Shown here: positions 1 through 6,997 of the stretch, in pieces | How positions within the stretch are numbered: the first letter of the stretch is position 1 | Layout of the letters: the number at the start of each line of letters is the position of its first letter | Assembly (NCBI GenBank): GCA_002421915.1 | Contig: DISA01000006.1 | Coordinates: 1 to 15,646, forward strand | DNA from: Gallionellaceae bacterium UBA6222 | GTDB taxonomy: Bacteria > Pseudomonadota > Gammaproteobacteria > Burkholderiales > Gallionellaceae | DNA length: 15,646 bases | Direction: 5' to 3' | Made by a program: the position numbers and the translations under genes | Notes under the pieces: model-generated | Told to the model about the DNA's origin: nothing | Databases searched by the model: none | Seen by the model: only the letters and a program-made list of their open reading frames with translations

Positions 1-1
1 G

Positions 2-979
2 ACGTTGGTGGCGGGGATTGCGGCATCGACCGATGCAAGGAATGTAGCTACCGCTACGAATTCGGTGGTGATGGAGACGGAGAATAACTATCTTCTGCAG
101 GAACCAGTTGCTGTGCCACAGAAATCTGAGGCACAGCGTTATGCTGATGCTAAAGCTGCTTGCGGGCCAGAGAACGCGGCGGCTTGTGCAGAGAAAAAAA
201 CGCTGGAGAAACTTTCATCTGAGCGAGATAGTTTTGTGATGAAGGTATGTAAAGACAACGATCCTGGTTGTCGTACAGAGCTATACACTGCATTGGATAA
301 CGGTGCATCGATCAAACATGCCAAGGGCGGCAGCTTGATCGTGACCTCTCCAGAATATCCGTCACTGGTAAACAGTGATCCTCAGGGCGATGTGATTGCA
401 AATAGCATGGACAACAGGTTGGCGGGAAATTTGAGTCAGTCGTTGCCTGCATTAGCGATAGTTGCCGGACCTGAACTTGTAGCGGCTGCGGGCGCAGGAA
501 AAGCAGCTACGGGTACATTACTGGGGATGGGGTTTGATGCAGCAGGTCAAGTATGGCAGGGTGATAGCTATAGGCCTTTGCAAACGGTTGTTGCTGGCAT
601 AACCGGAGGTGTGGCATACCCAATGGCGGGCGGTTCGTTGCTAGGCAATGCGATTGCTGGTGGCGCAGCCAATGCGACAAATGCTGCAGTGACTAACGCA
701 ATTTACGACAGGAATGATAGCGTTCTATGGGCGGCAGGTCTGGGAGTAACCTTTGGCGCTTCAGGTAAGTATTTTGGAAGTTGGGGCCAGGATCTTGCCT
801 CAAGCCGTTTACCTACAAGTGTTGGGGCAACATATATTGACTCAAGCGTGCCGCTATTCCAGCAGACCATTAATCTTGGTATCAAAAACCCAAATCCAGA
901 AAGAATTGGAACTGGGTTAGGGAATGCGATTGGTGCTATACCATCATTCATTTCGCTACCTCAAGGAAACTCAAAATGA
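2..979 (+). CDS. C-terminal part of a CdiA/FhaB-type CDI toxin protein (5' partial)
   Basis: The reading frame is open at the window edge, and the first possible initiator is only a TTG at 5, so this is the tail of a larger two-partner-secretion exoprotein. About 25 codons in comes ETENNYL (about 74-94), a variant of the VENN motif that marks the start of the variable toxic region of CdiA. Next is a cysteine-bearing segment (Cx7Cx20Cx6C) shared with the cassette at 1671, so it is probably a conserved pretoxin or entry domain. The rest, about residues 135-325, is rich in Gly, Ala and hydrophobic residues (for example LVAAAGAGKAATG and GGSLLGNAIAGGAAN), without a recognisable nuclease motif. 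The stop overlaps the ATG of a small integral-membrane protein, the usual toxin-immunity arrangement. A membrane-acting toxin is an inference from that pairing and the composition. The family call is solid; the toxin activity is unknown. Confidence 0.8.
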   Translation, partial: TLVAGIAASTDARNVATATNSVVMETENNYLLQEPVAVPQKSEAQRYADAKAACGPENAAACAEKKTLEKLSSERDSFVMKVCKDNDPGCRTELYTALDNGASIKHAKGGSLIVTSPEYPSLVNSDPQGDVIANSMDNRLAGNLSQSLPALAIVAGPELVAAAGAGKAATGTLLGMGFDAAGQVWQGDSYRPLQTVVAGITGGVAYPMAGGSLLGNAIAGGAANATNAAVTNAIYDRNDSVLWAAGLGVTFGASGKYFGSWGQDLASSRLPTSVGATYIDSSVPLFQQTINLGIKNPNPERIGTGLGNAIGAIPSFISLPQGNSK

Positions 980-1440
980 GCAATAAATATATGGAACTTC
1001 TCTTAACACTTATTTTTTCAGCCATAGCACTAGTTGTAGTTAGTCAAATGGATAAAGGAAAGAAAAAGGATGATCCGAAAAATCTTTTTATGGGGAAAGG
1101 CCAACTGTTTGATTTGGATTCAGTTAAAGGCAGACTGAATGGAATTTTTTTTGGAATGGTTGTATGCCTTATCGGCTGGAATATTGACGATATTGGGCGT
1201 TGGATATGGTATCAATTTGGAAATGAATTACTTGTCTCTCAACAAAAAGAAGCTTGGCATCAGACAGTAGCTATGGTGATGGGTTTGGGAATAATCACAA
1301 TAAATATTGTGCAATTGGCATTTCTGATTCGAACACGACGCAGAGAATGCCGGGCTCAGGTCTTGCAATCCAGCAATAGCAGTATTTCAAAAAATAAGGA
1401 ATCCCCCACGACTTTCAAAGATGACGGCCCCCCTGACTAA
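976..1440 (+). CDS. Small inner-membrane protein, candidate CDI immunity protein
   Basis: This is a 154-residue protein whose ATG overlaps the toxin gene stop (ATGA, 976-979), implying translational coupling. Three hydrophobic segments fit membrane helices at about residues 6-23, 54-70 and 97-117, with a basic stretch (KGKKK) after the first and RTRRR after the third. I recognise no named family. Position, size and membrane topology suit a CdiI-type immunity protein protecting against a membrane-targeting toxin; that role is inferred from context. The gene is visibly AT-richer than its neighbours, as CDI immunity genes often are. The last 30 or so codons (from about 1350) lie in a stretch that is repeated downstream at 1575-1594 and 1617-1672, so the original C-terminus may have been altered by recombination. 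Confidence 0.6.
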   Translation: MSNKYMELLLTLIFSAIALVVVSQMDKGKKKDDPKNLFMGKGQLFDLDSVKGRLNGIFFGMVVCLIGWNIDDIGRWIWYQFGNELLVSQQKEAWHQTVAMVMGLGIITINIVQLAFLIRTRRRECRAQVLQSSNSSISKNKESPTTFKDDGPPD

Positions 1441-1475
1441 ATCGCCGCCCCGTTACTTACTCGCGTTCTGTCTCA
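1356..1475 (+). repeat. Direct duplication, copy A (imperfect)
   Basis: Two blocks here recur downstream. The 20-mer tcaggtcttgcaatccagca at 1356-1375 is identical at 1575-1594. The stretch 1420-1475 matches 1617-1672 at a constant offset of 197 bases, with scattered differences, mostly within an 8-base patch. Copy A overlaps the end of the immunity gene. From memory, the GGGGTCAGGTCTTGC-like core resembles sequences that recur around REP-associated (Y1) transposase elements in betaproteobacteria, but this was not searched. Confidence 0.8.
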
Positions 1476-1600
1476 TCTTTGCGCAGGCCGCTGCCCCGTC
1501 CAAACGTCCAACGCACCAATCATGGCCGATCTCGATACTGGTTTTTTTCGTTAAACGGCTCCCAAGGTTCGGGGTCAGGTCTTGCAATCCAGCACAATAG
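1421..1600 (+). CDS. Very small ORF with a signal-peptide-like N-terminus (doubtful)
   Basis: This is a 59-codon frame from an ATG inside the end of the immunity gene to a TAG at 1598. The N-terminus looks exported: a basic stretch (TKSPPRY), a hydrophobic core (LLAFCLIFAQ) and an AQAAA cleavage-like site. The rest (SKRPTHQSWPIS and onward) has no recognisable feature. The same first codons occur again at 1618, where the frame continues into an unrelated sequence. This suggests that the 5' end of some exported-protein gene has been duplicated at module boundaries. There is no clear ribosome-binding site. It could equally be a chance ORF in recombined spacer. Confidence 0.2.
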   Translation: MTAPLTKSPPRYLLAFCLIFAQAAAPSKRPTHQSWPISILVFFVKRLPRFGVRSCNPAQ

Positions 1601-1672
1601 GTTTCTCCAACAACTAGATGACGACAGCTTGGACTAAATCGCCGCCGCGTTACCTGCTCGCGTTCTGCCTCA
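1575..1672 (+). repeat. Direct duplication, copy B, abutting the orphan toxin cassette
   Basis: This is the second copy of the 1356-1375 and 1420-1475 blocks. It contains an ATG (1618) followed by codons for a TKSPPRYLLAFCL-like N-terminus, as in copy A. Homology to copy A ends at 1672, where the VENN-like motif of the orphan CdiA-CT cassette begins (cagacggggaataacta). The duplicate end and cassette start therefore share one breakpoint. Confidence 0.8.
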
Positions 1673-2768
1673 GACGGGGAATAACTACCTTCAACATGCG
1701 GAGAATGATGAACGTCTCAAGGCTGCAAGCGATTGTGCCGCAGGTAAGCAAGAGGGGTGTGCGAAGAGAGATCAGTTGGAGGCGCTCGATCAAGCCAGGG
1801 ATGCGGAATTGAAGAGTGTTTGCCAGCAGAATCCTGATAGTGCCGAGTGTGATAGCTCTTCAAAAGAGATGCGAGTCGCCTTGGCGACCTATTTCCCTGA
1901 GCAAAATTCGCCAAAAACAATTCTGGCAGAAACGCCTTTGCCGGGACTGGGCGAATACTCTTCAAAAAGCGAATTGCAAAGCTACGTGGATTTATTAGCG
2001 ATATCGAACCAGGACCAACCGGATGGCACAACGCCAAGACTGCCGACCGAATACAACTCCGATCCCTATGGCGTGATGGATGCAGAGAATCCGAATACCT
2101 ATATGGTCGTGAAGGTCGGCAATCAATGGGGTGTCGTTGGTCGCAGCGATGGCGTGAAGACCGGTAATGCAGCGGTGAATGGCATACTGAATGAAGCTGG
2201 TTATGCGCCGGGATTGATGGGGGTGCATGTGAATTATGAGAAGGCTGATGCAAGTCTCTACACGCTGTATTACAACCCGACCAGCAATAACATTCTGATT
2301 GATGGTCTGGAGACTTTTAGGGATAAGCTAGGCTTCTTTGGCCTTACAACGCCTGTGACTAAACAGTTCTCGCAGGTATTGGAAGGGGTGCAGCAAAGCG
2401 GTAAATCCGTGAACTGGGTAGCGCACAGCCAGGGCGGAGCGATTTTCTCGGAGGCGGTGAGAGTCAGCGGACAGGATTTGTCGAATAGCAGTGTGGTGTT
2501 TCATAGCGGTGCGAACAATGCCATTGTTACGGATTACTACCTGAAGCAGGCGAATATGAACCAGCAGGAGAATCTTACTAAGGAAACCTATAGAAATTCG
2601 CCTTATGATTTTGTTCCGAACGTCATCGGTCTTAACGGTAATCCGTTGGAGATGTTTGTTTCAACAATCTCTATCCCTGCCTTGTTTGCGGATCCGTTGA
2701 CCAGTCCGCATACGTTGCCTCCTGGCTGGAAACCTGCGACAGTCAATTCACAAGGGGGGCTGCCATGA
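1671..2768 (+). CDS. Orphan CdiA-CT toxin cassette with lipase-like (HSQGG) domain, no proper start
   Basis: The frame is open from 1638, just after a TAA at 1635. Recognisable sequence starts at 1671 with QTGNNYL, the counterpart of ETENNYL in the first gene. It is followed by a matching Cx7Cx20Cx8C cysteine pattern (first gene Cx7Cx20Cx6C). No ATG precedes this; the in-frame initiators are TTG 1776 and ATG 1869, so it looks like a silent orphan cassette that would be expressed only after recombination into a full cdiA. The C-terminal half carries WVAHSQGGAIF (Ser codon at 2427), a GxSxG-type nucleophile elbow. An Asp (YDF, codon 2607) and a late His (SPHTLPP, codon 2709) lie in the right order for a serine alpha/beta-hydrolase triad. 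I infer a lipase or phospholipase-like toxin. Another esterase activity, or an inactive fold, is possible. The stop overlaps the next gene by four bases. Confidence 0.7.
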   Translation, partial: QTGNNYLQHAENDERLKAASDCAAGKQEGCAKRDQLEALDQARDAELKSVCQQNPDSAECDSSSKEMRVALATYFPEQNSPKTILAETPLPGLGEYSSKSELQSYVDLLAISNQDQPDGTTPRLPTEYNSDPYGVMDAENPNTYMVVKVGNQWGVVGRSDGVKTGNAAVNGILNEAGYAPGLMGVHVNYEKADASLYTLYYNPTSNNILIDGLETFRDKLGFFGLTTPVTKQFSQVLEGVQQSGKSVNWVAHSQGGAIFSEAVRVSGQDLSNSSVVFHSGANNAIVTDYYLKQANMNQQENLTKETYRNSPYDFVPNVIGLNGNPLEMFVSTISIPALFADPLTSPHTLPPGWKPATVNSQGGLP

Positions 2769-3580
2769 AGTATTTGATAATTTTTATTTTAGGTATATCG
2801 CTTGGATTCCAGAGTGTGGGTCGTGCGAGAGAGCTTAACCCATGGGAGGTGGAATTTGTTCAGATTGGGATACCCGACACCTATTCTGTTCCTATTGATG
2901 ACATGCAATTATTTTTTGAAATGCCGGACATGGCTGGGTATGAAGCAAAGATTGCAAAAGTAGTTAGCACGCGCAATGAAGCAAGTAATAAGTATTTGAA
3001 GATTAGCTACGGCCATTTCACGAAGCCGGTATTCCTATTAGGCAAGGGATTTTATTGGCTAGGCATTCCGTTGTTTGGTAGTTATGGAGGGATGGGTATT
3101 ACCGCCCAAATCCACATAATGTCCAGCGTGGCGACACGCGCTGCTTTTGTTGCGGATACATTCAAAGGTGACTTCAGTAAACCCGCCGAACTACAAGCCT
3201 ATCTGGAGCGCAATCGGGGGACTCCTGAACACTCGACCCCCGTCGAGGAAGTGATTATCAATGGGCGAAAGTGGTATCGCTATTGGTGGAATAGCTTTGG
3301 TTATCCAGATGACTTGCGGGGAGTCTATGTTACCGGCCTAGCGCCTGATCGTTTTCTGGAAGTATATGTTCGGCAGTATCCCGTTCCTTTTGTTGAAAGT
3401 CGTTATCCGACTTATCCCACGGAAGACCGGATGCCGCGCTGGTTGAAAGAGACGCACAAGTTCAAGGAACAAGTGATTCATTCACTACGGATCAGTCACG
3501 AGGCGGGTGCGGTTGCGCGAGATTTGTATGAGGTAGAGGTGGCTGCAGAGAATGAAGAAGTGCAGACCGTTCCAAAATGA
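2765..3580 (+). CDS. Exported protein, candidate immunity partner of the orphan lipase-like cassette
   Basis: This protein has 271 residues and starts at an ATG overlapping the cassette stop (ATGA, 2765-2768). The N-terminus MKYLIIFILGISLGFQSVGRA reads as a signal peptide without a lipobox, so a periplasmic or membrane-associated product is expected. A hydrophobic Gly-rich stretch lies around residues 90-112; the rest looks soluble, with many aromatic residues (RKWYRYWWNSFGYP). I recognise no named family. A periplasmic immunity protein would fit a toxin that attacks phospholipids from the periplasm, as do the exported immunity proteins of type VI lipase effectors. This is argued by analogy only. 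Base composition is AT-richer than the downstream fha fragment. Its own stop overlaps the ATG of that fragment. Confidence 0.55.
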   Translation: MKYLIIFILGISLGFQSVGRARELNPWEVEFVQIGIPDTYSVPIDDMQLFFEMPDMAGYEAKIAKVVSTRNEASNKYLKISYGHFTKPVFLLGKGFYWLGIPLFGSYGGMGITAQIHIMSSVATRAAFVADTFKGDFSKPAELQAYLERNRGTPEHSTPVEEVIINGRKWYRYWWNSFGYPDDLRGVYVTGLAPDRFLEVYVRQYPVPFVESRYPTYPTEDRMPRWLKETHKFKEQVIHSLRISHEAGAVARDLYEVEVAAENEEVQTVPK

Positions 3581-6069
3581 CACGCTTGCTACGCCAGCAT
3601 CGTCTAATCTTTTGCATATATGTGCTGACCATCTCGCAGTTGGTGTACGGCAACATAGCCGAAAACACCTACAGCAGCAGCAACAGTGTCGGCGTAGGCT
3701 TAGCACTTGGCGGACAAAACAACGGCTTCAGCCTCAACATCGCCGCCAGCCGCGCCCGAGGCAATGCCGACGGCAACGACGTGGGCTACACCAACACCCA
3801 CGTAACGGCAGGCAAGCAACTCAACCTCAAGAGCGGCGGCGACACCAACATGCAAGGTGCAGTCGCCGAAGGCAACACCATCAACGCCGACATCGGCGGC
3901 GACCTCAACATCGCCAGCCTGCAAGACACCAGCACCTACCAGAGCGAACAAAAGAGCGCAGGCTTCAGCGCCAGCATCCCCATCGGCCCCGGCACAGGCA
4001 GCCTCAGCGTCAACGCCAGCAAAACCAAAGTCAACGGCAACTACGCCGCCGTCGCCGAACAATCCGGCCTCAAAGCCGGAAACGGCGGCTACCGCATAGA
4101 CGTTGCAGGTGACACCACCCTCACCGGAGCCGTCATCGCCGCCAGCGACCAAGCCATTGCCGCAGGCAAGACCGACCTCCAATATGGCGGCACACTCACA
4201 CAAACTGATATTGAGAACCACGCCGACTACAGCGCTGAATCAACAGGCTTCAGCGTCGGCGTAGGTGACAAACCCAGCGCATCAGGCGGCACCGGCCAAG
4301 ACAGCGGCCATCAGCAAAGCACCACCAAAAGCGGCATCGCCGTCTCCACCGGCATCACCGACGCCCCCCTCAAAAACAACTTCGACGCAGACAAAGTCAC
4401 CGCTGATGTCAACGCACAGGTCGCCATCACGCAGAGCTTTAGCCAGCAGGCACCGAAGGCGGTGGCGGACTTTGCAGATAGCCAAACCAAGACTTATCGC
4501 GACGCAGCAGACTACCAAGCACTTACAGAGAAGCAACAGAATGGCAGTCTCTCGCCATCCGAAACGGAACGTCTTAACAAACTGGCACAACAAGGCCTTA
4601 CCCCTGACATTGCGGTAGCCACACTCAGCGACCCTGAACTCCAAAACAGCTACGACAATTGGAAAGAAGGCGGTGCATATCGCGTGGCTCTGCACACCGT
4701 CAGTGGTGCACTAAGCGGCGGCACGAATGGTGCAGCAGGCGCAGTCACCACCGCCAGTGCAGCCCCCCTGATGGACGAACTGCAAACCACAGTACAACAA
4801 ACACTCGTTGCCCAAGGCCTCAGCCCGGACAAAGCCAAGACCATCTCCCAAGGCATCGCCGAGGCGACCTCAGCGGGCATGGGTGCTGCGGTCGGGGGGA
4901 CCCAAGGTGCGATGACAGGTTTGACAGTGGATACGAATAACCGGCAGTTGCATCCAAAAGAAATCGACTGGATCAAAGCCAATGCCAAGAAATATGCGGA
5001 CCAACGTGGCAACGGAATGACCGAAGACGAAGCCAAAGCCGAGCTTGCGCAGCAAGCACTGAGTAATCTGGATGCCGGATGGCAAGTGTTGCTGGGGACC
5101 CCCGATAATACCGACGCACAGAAATTCCTGAGCACGGCACAAGGCAACTTCACCAATGACGCAGGGGGGCAGCAAGCGCTGTTCACCAAAAAAGATACCG
5201 CCGACTTCATGAACGGCCTGGTCAATTTGCATGCCGTCAGCGCCGATCAGAACAACATCGACTTTTACCGACAAAACGTACAAACCGGAAAACAGAACGA
5301 TGTTGCGACCGGCATGACCAATCTGGCGGTCAATCAAGCGAAGCAACTACCGAGCGCAGTCTGGGATGGCGTAACGACCTTGCTCACCAATCCGGTGGAC
5401 ACCGCTAAAGCCATCGTGAACGGCACCATCGACGGTACGGTAGGTGCGGGCACTTCGCTGGGCGGTGGCGCTGCTGCCATACTGGACGACAACACCAAGA
5501 ACCTGATCAACAACCTGTACGGCGAAGACAATGCCAACAAGCTGGTTGGCACGCTGGCAGTGCTGCCTGCCACGGCGATGGTGGGCGGTGCGTTGGTGGG
5601 TGCGCCTGTGGCGGTGAAGGGGGCGGGGAAGGCGGGGGATGCTGTCGGAGATAAGCTGGACAATGCCCTGACAACGACAGGGCAAAAAGGCCTGCTCGAC
5701 AATGCCGGAGCAATCGATCCCAAGACAGGCAAGCCCATACTCAATTTGAGCGAACTGGCTAAGCAGCCCAACTACAAAACCGACCTCAAGGAAGCCACGG
5801 GCGAACTCTTCGGTAATGCCACGGTAAGAGAAATCTTGCCGGAAGGTAAATATCTGGGCGGAAGCACGGGTATGGGAATGCTGCCTCACTTATGCAGCCT
5901 GTATCCGCTACTGGGCGTAGCATCATGTTTGAAGGTGGCATTGCTAATGGGGGCTTGCCTTGCCCTGTTGCGCCGATACCGCCCACTATCAGTACTTTTC
6001 CATTGGGGAGCAGAGTGGCAGTGTGCCCACGACGAGCAATGTTCAAACTGCCCGTGTCTTTCCATTTAG
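3577..6069 (+). CDS. Truncated FhaB/CdiA-like fragment with acquired N-terminus and lost toxin
   Basis: This is an 830-codon ORF whose ATG overlaps the previous stop. The first 25 residues (MTRLLRQHRLIFCIYVLTIS and on) resemble a signal peptide. From about residue 28 the sequence is internal filamentous-haemagglutinin material: beta-helix-type repeats rich in Gly, Asn, Thr and Ala (LNLKSGGDTNMQGAV, DLNIASLQDT). The N-terminal TPS secretion domain is missing, so export by a TpsB partner is not expected. About residues 445-490 carry the pretoxin signature NNRQLHPKE, and a Gly/Ala-rich hydrophobic region follows (about 600-710). The family similarity fades near 5870 (LPEGKYLGGSTG). Beyond that the frame reads the antisense of a kelch gene, so roughly the last 60 residues are spurious and no toxin domain or immunity gene remains. 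It is best read as a recombination remnant, although the frame itself is intact. Confidence 0.7.
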   Translation: MTRLLRQHRLIFCIYVLTISQLVYGNIAENTYSSSNSVGVGLALGGQNNGFSLNIAASRARGNADGNDVGYTNTHVTAGKQLNLKSGGDTNMQGAVAEGNTINADIGGDLNIASLQDTSTYQSEQKSAGFSASIPIGPGTGSLSVNASKTKVNGNYAAVAEQSGLKAGNGGYRIDVAGDTTLTGAVIAASDQAIAAGKTDLQYGGTLTQTDIENHADYSAESTGFSVGVGDKPSASGGTGQDSGHQQSTTKSGIAVSTGITDAPLKNNFDADKVTADVNAQVAITQSFSQQAPKAVADFADSQTKTYRDAADYQALTEKQQNGSLSPSETERLNKLAQQGLTPDIAVATLSDPELQNSYDNWKEGGAYRVALHTVSGALSGGTNGAAGAVTTASAAPLMDELQTTVQQTLVAQGLSPDKAKTISQGIAEATSAGMGAAVGGTQGAMTGLTVDTNNRQLHPKEIDWIKANAKKYADQRGNGMTEDEAKAELAQQALSNLDAGWQVLLGTPDNTDAQKFLSTAQGNFTNDAGGQQALFTKKDTADFMNGLVNLHAVSADQNNIDFYRQNVQTGKQNDVATGMTNLAVNQAKQLPSAVWDGVTTLLTNPVDTAKAIVNGTIDGTVGAGTSLGGGAAAILDDNTKNLINNLYGEDNANKLVGTLAVLPATAMVGGALVGAPVAVKGAGKAGDAVGDKLDNALTTTGQKGLLDNAGAIDPKTGKPILNLSELAKQPNYKTDLKEATGELFGNATVREILPEGKYLGGSTGMGMLPHLCSLYPLLGVASCLKVALLMGACLALLRRYRPLSVLFHWGAEWQCAHDEQCSNCPCLSI

Positions 6070-6437
6070 ATGTGACGGGGTCGAATATTTCGGCACTGGC
6101 GAGGCGGGTTACGCCTTCCCCGATGCCGCCTGTGACTAGCACTTTCCCATCAGGGAGCAGTGTGGCGCTGTGGCTATGCCGCGCCTGATTGAGTGAACCC
6201 GTGGCGGCAAACTTGTTGCTAGCAGCATCGAATAACTCTGTACTGGCGATACTGCCAGTATCGTTCGCACCACCCGCAATCAGTAGCTTTCCATTCGATA
6301 GCAAAGTGGCAGAGTGGTTGCGGCGCGCATTCGAGATGTCTGTGCTGGCGACAGAAACGCCCTTGGATGGAACGCCGCAGATGATTTGGATGTTGCTGAC
6401 AATTGAATTCGACACAATCCCTTTGCCATAGGTCTGT
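5890..6437 (-). pseudogene. Fragment of a kelch-repeat protein
   Basis: Read on the minus strand, three consecutive kelch-type units are visible, each with the pattern AR-x-x-H-(S/T)-ATLL-x-(D/N)-GK-(V/L)-L-x-x-GG, for example HSATLLPDGKVLVTGG. They are linked by SAEIFDP-type and TGSLN-type strands, as in beta-propeller proteins of the galactose-oxidase/kelch class. The frame opens after a stop near 6440 and the only early initiator is a GTG (6415), so the natural start is missing. The left end breaks off within the third unit near 5890-5930, where the fha fragment begins on the other strand. Three units cannot close a propeller, so this is a remnant of a larger, probably secreted protein. 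Confidence 0.65.
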
Positions 6438-6490
6438 GTGCAGGGTTGTCAGCAAATTAGTTAGATACAAGGCTCCGTTCGGGGTGTCAT

Positions 6491-6712
6491 ATGAACTTTG
6501 ACCGATTGCGCATGCATAGAGTCTTACCTGCTGCGGGATATCTGTTTGGAATAGGTTCAGGCCAGGACACCATCACTGAGAACGATGCCACGGCGGGGAA
6601 CGCCGACACCATCCGCTTGAAGGCGGGTGTATTGCCTTCTGACGTGAAGTTGAGCCGCGACAACAACGCACTGATTCTGTCGATCAACGGCACGACGGAC
6701 AACCTCACGATA
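6491..6712 (+). pseudogene. Fragment of an RTX / haemolysin-type calcium-binding protein
   Basis: An ORF beginning at ATG 6491 contains, from about 6539, the sequence YLFGIGSGQDTITEND, then ADTIRLKAGVLPSDVKL and LILSINGTTDNLTI. This is the characteristic order of the haemolysin-type calcium-binding-related domain of large RTX adhesins and toxins. The preceding 16 residues are unrelated, and the similarity stops at about 6712 within DNLTI. The frame then continues to 6907, but only by reading the antisense of an integrase gene. It is a remnant carried by rearrangement, not a functional gene. Confidence 0.6.
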
Positions 6713-6916
6713 TTTATCTATCAACTCATTGATGGTGGTCCGCTCTGCAATCGAGCGGTCGAAGAACAGTCCGCGCTCGATTGCGATTTCGGTTTCCTTT
6801 GCCCAGCGATCAGCATCTGCGCGCGTGCTGAAAGTTCTAGATTGCGCAGGCTGGCCTTTTTTCCGGACTTGCGCTTCCCACTGAAGATCGCCACGCTTTC
6901 TGATTGATGCCATCAT
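6706..6916 (-). pseudogene. N-terminal fragment of a phage/island tyrosine integrase
   Basis: On the minus strand an AAGGAG ribosome site (about 6919-6924) precedes two adjacent ATG codons (6916 and 6913). The encoded ASIRKRGDLQWEAQVRKKG, then SRTFSTRADADRWAKETE and INELIDKYREV, match the amino-terminal arm-binding and SAM-like segments of tyrosine integrases found on prophages and islands. Only about 70 residues remain; the catalytic Arg/His/Tyr domain is gone. The break at about 6706-6712 coincides with the end of the RTX fragment on the other strand. The frame nominally continues to 6557, but that part is antisense RTX sequence. Its place about 80 bp from a tRNA 3' fragment is typical for an island integrase. 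Confidence 0.7.
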
Positions 6917-6932
6917 TTCTCCTTGATCTCGC

Positions 6933-6951
6933 TGTGGCAAAATTGTGGCAA
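6933..6951. repeat. Paired direct repeats TGTGGCAA, possible integrase arm-type sites
   Basis: TGTGGCAA occurs at 6933-6940 and again at 6944-6951, spaced by 11 bases (about one helical turn). The pair lies between the integrase start and the tRNA fragment. Short direct repeats at helical spacing beside the attachment core are what arm-type binding sites of tyrosine integrases look like. Function is inferred from position. Confidence 0.4.
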
Positions 6952-6997
6952 TAAGTGCATTAATTGTCAACAAACCCCTGTAACAATGACTTTGCAA

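Noticed and set aside
1618..1812. Plus-strand 64-codon ORF starting in duplicate copy B
   Set aside because: After the first 18 codons it overlaps the orphan toxin frame, which is supported by homology to the first module; the remainder is Arg-rich noise. Only its duplicated start is of interest.
4650..5889. Overlapping minus-strand ORFs opposite the fha fragment
   Set aside because: They are low-complexity Ala/Cys/Val-rich translations that shadow the fha codon pattern, with no ribosome sites or domains.
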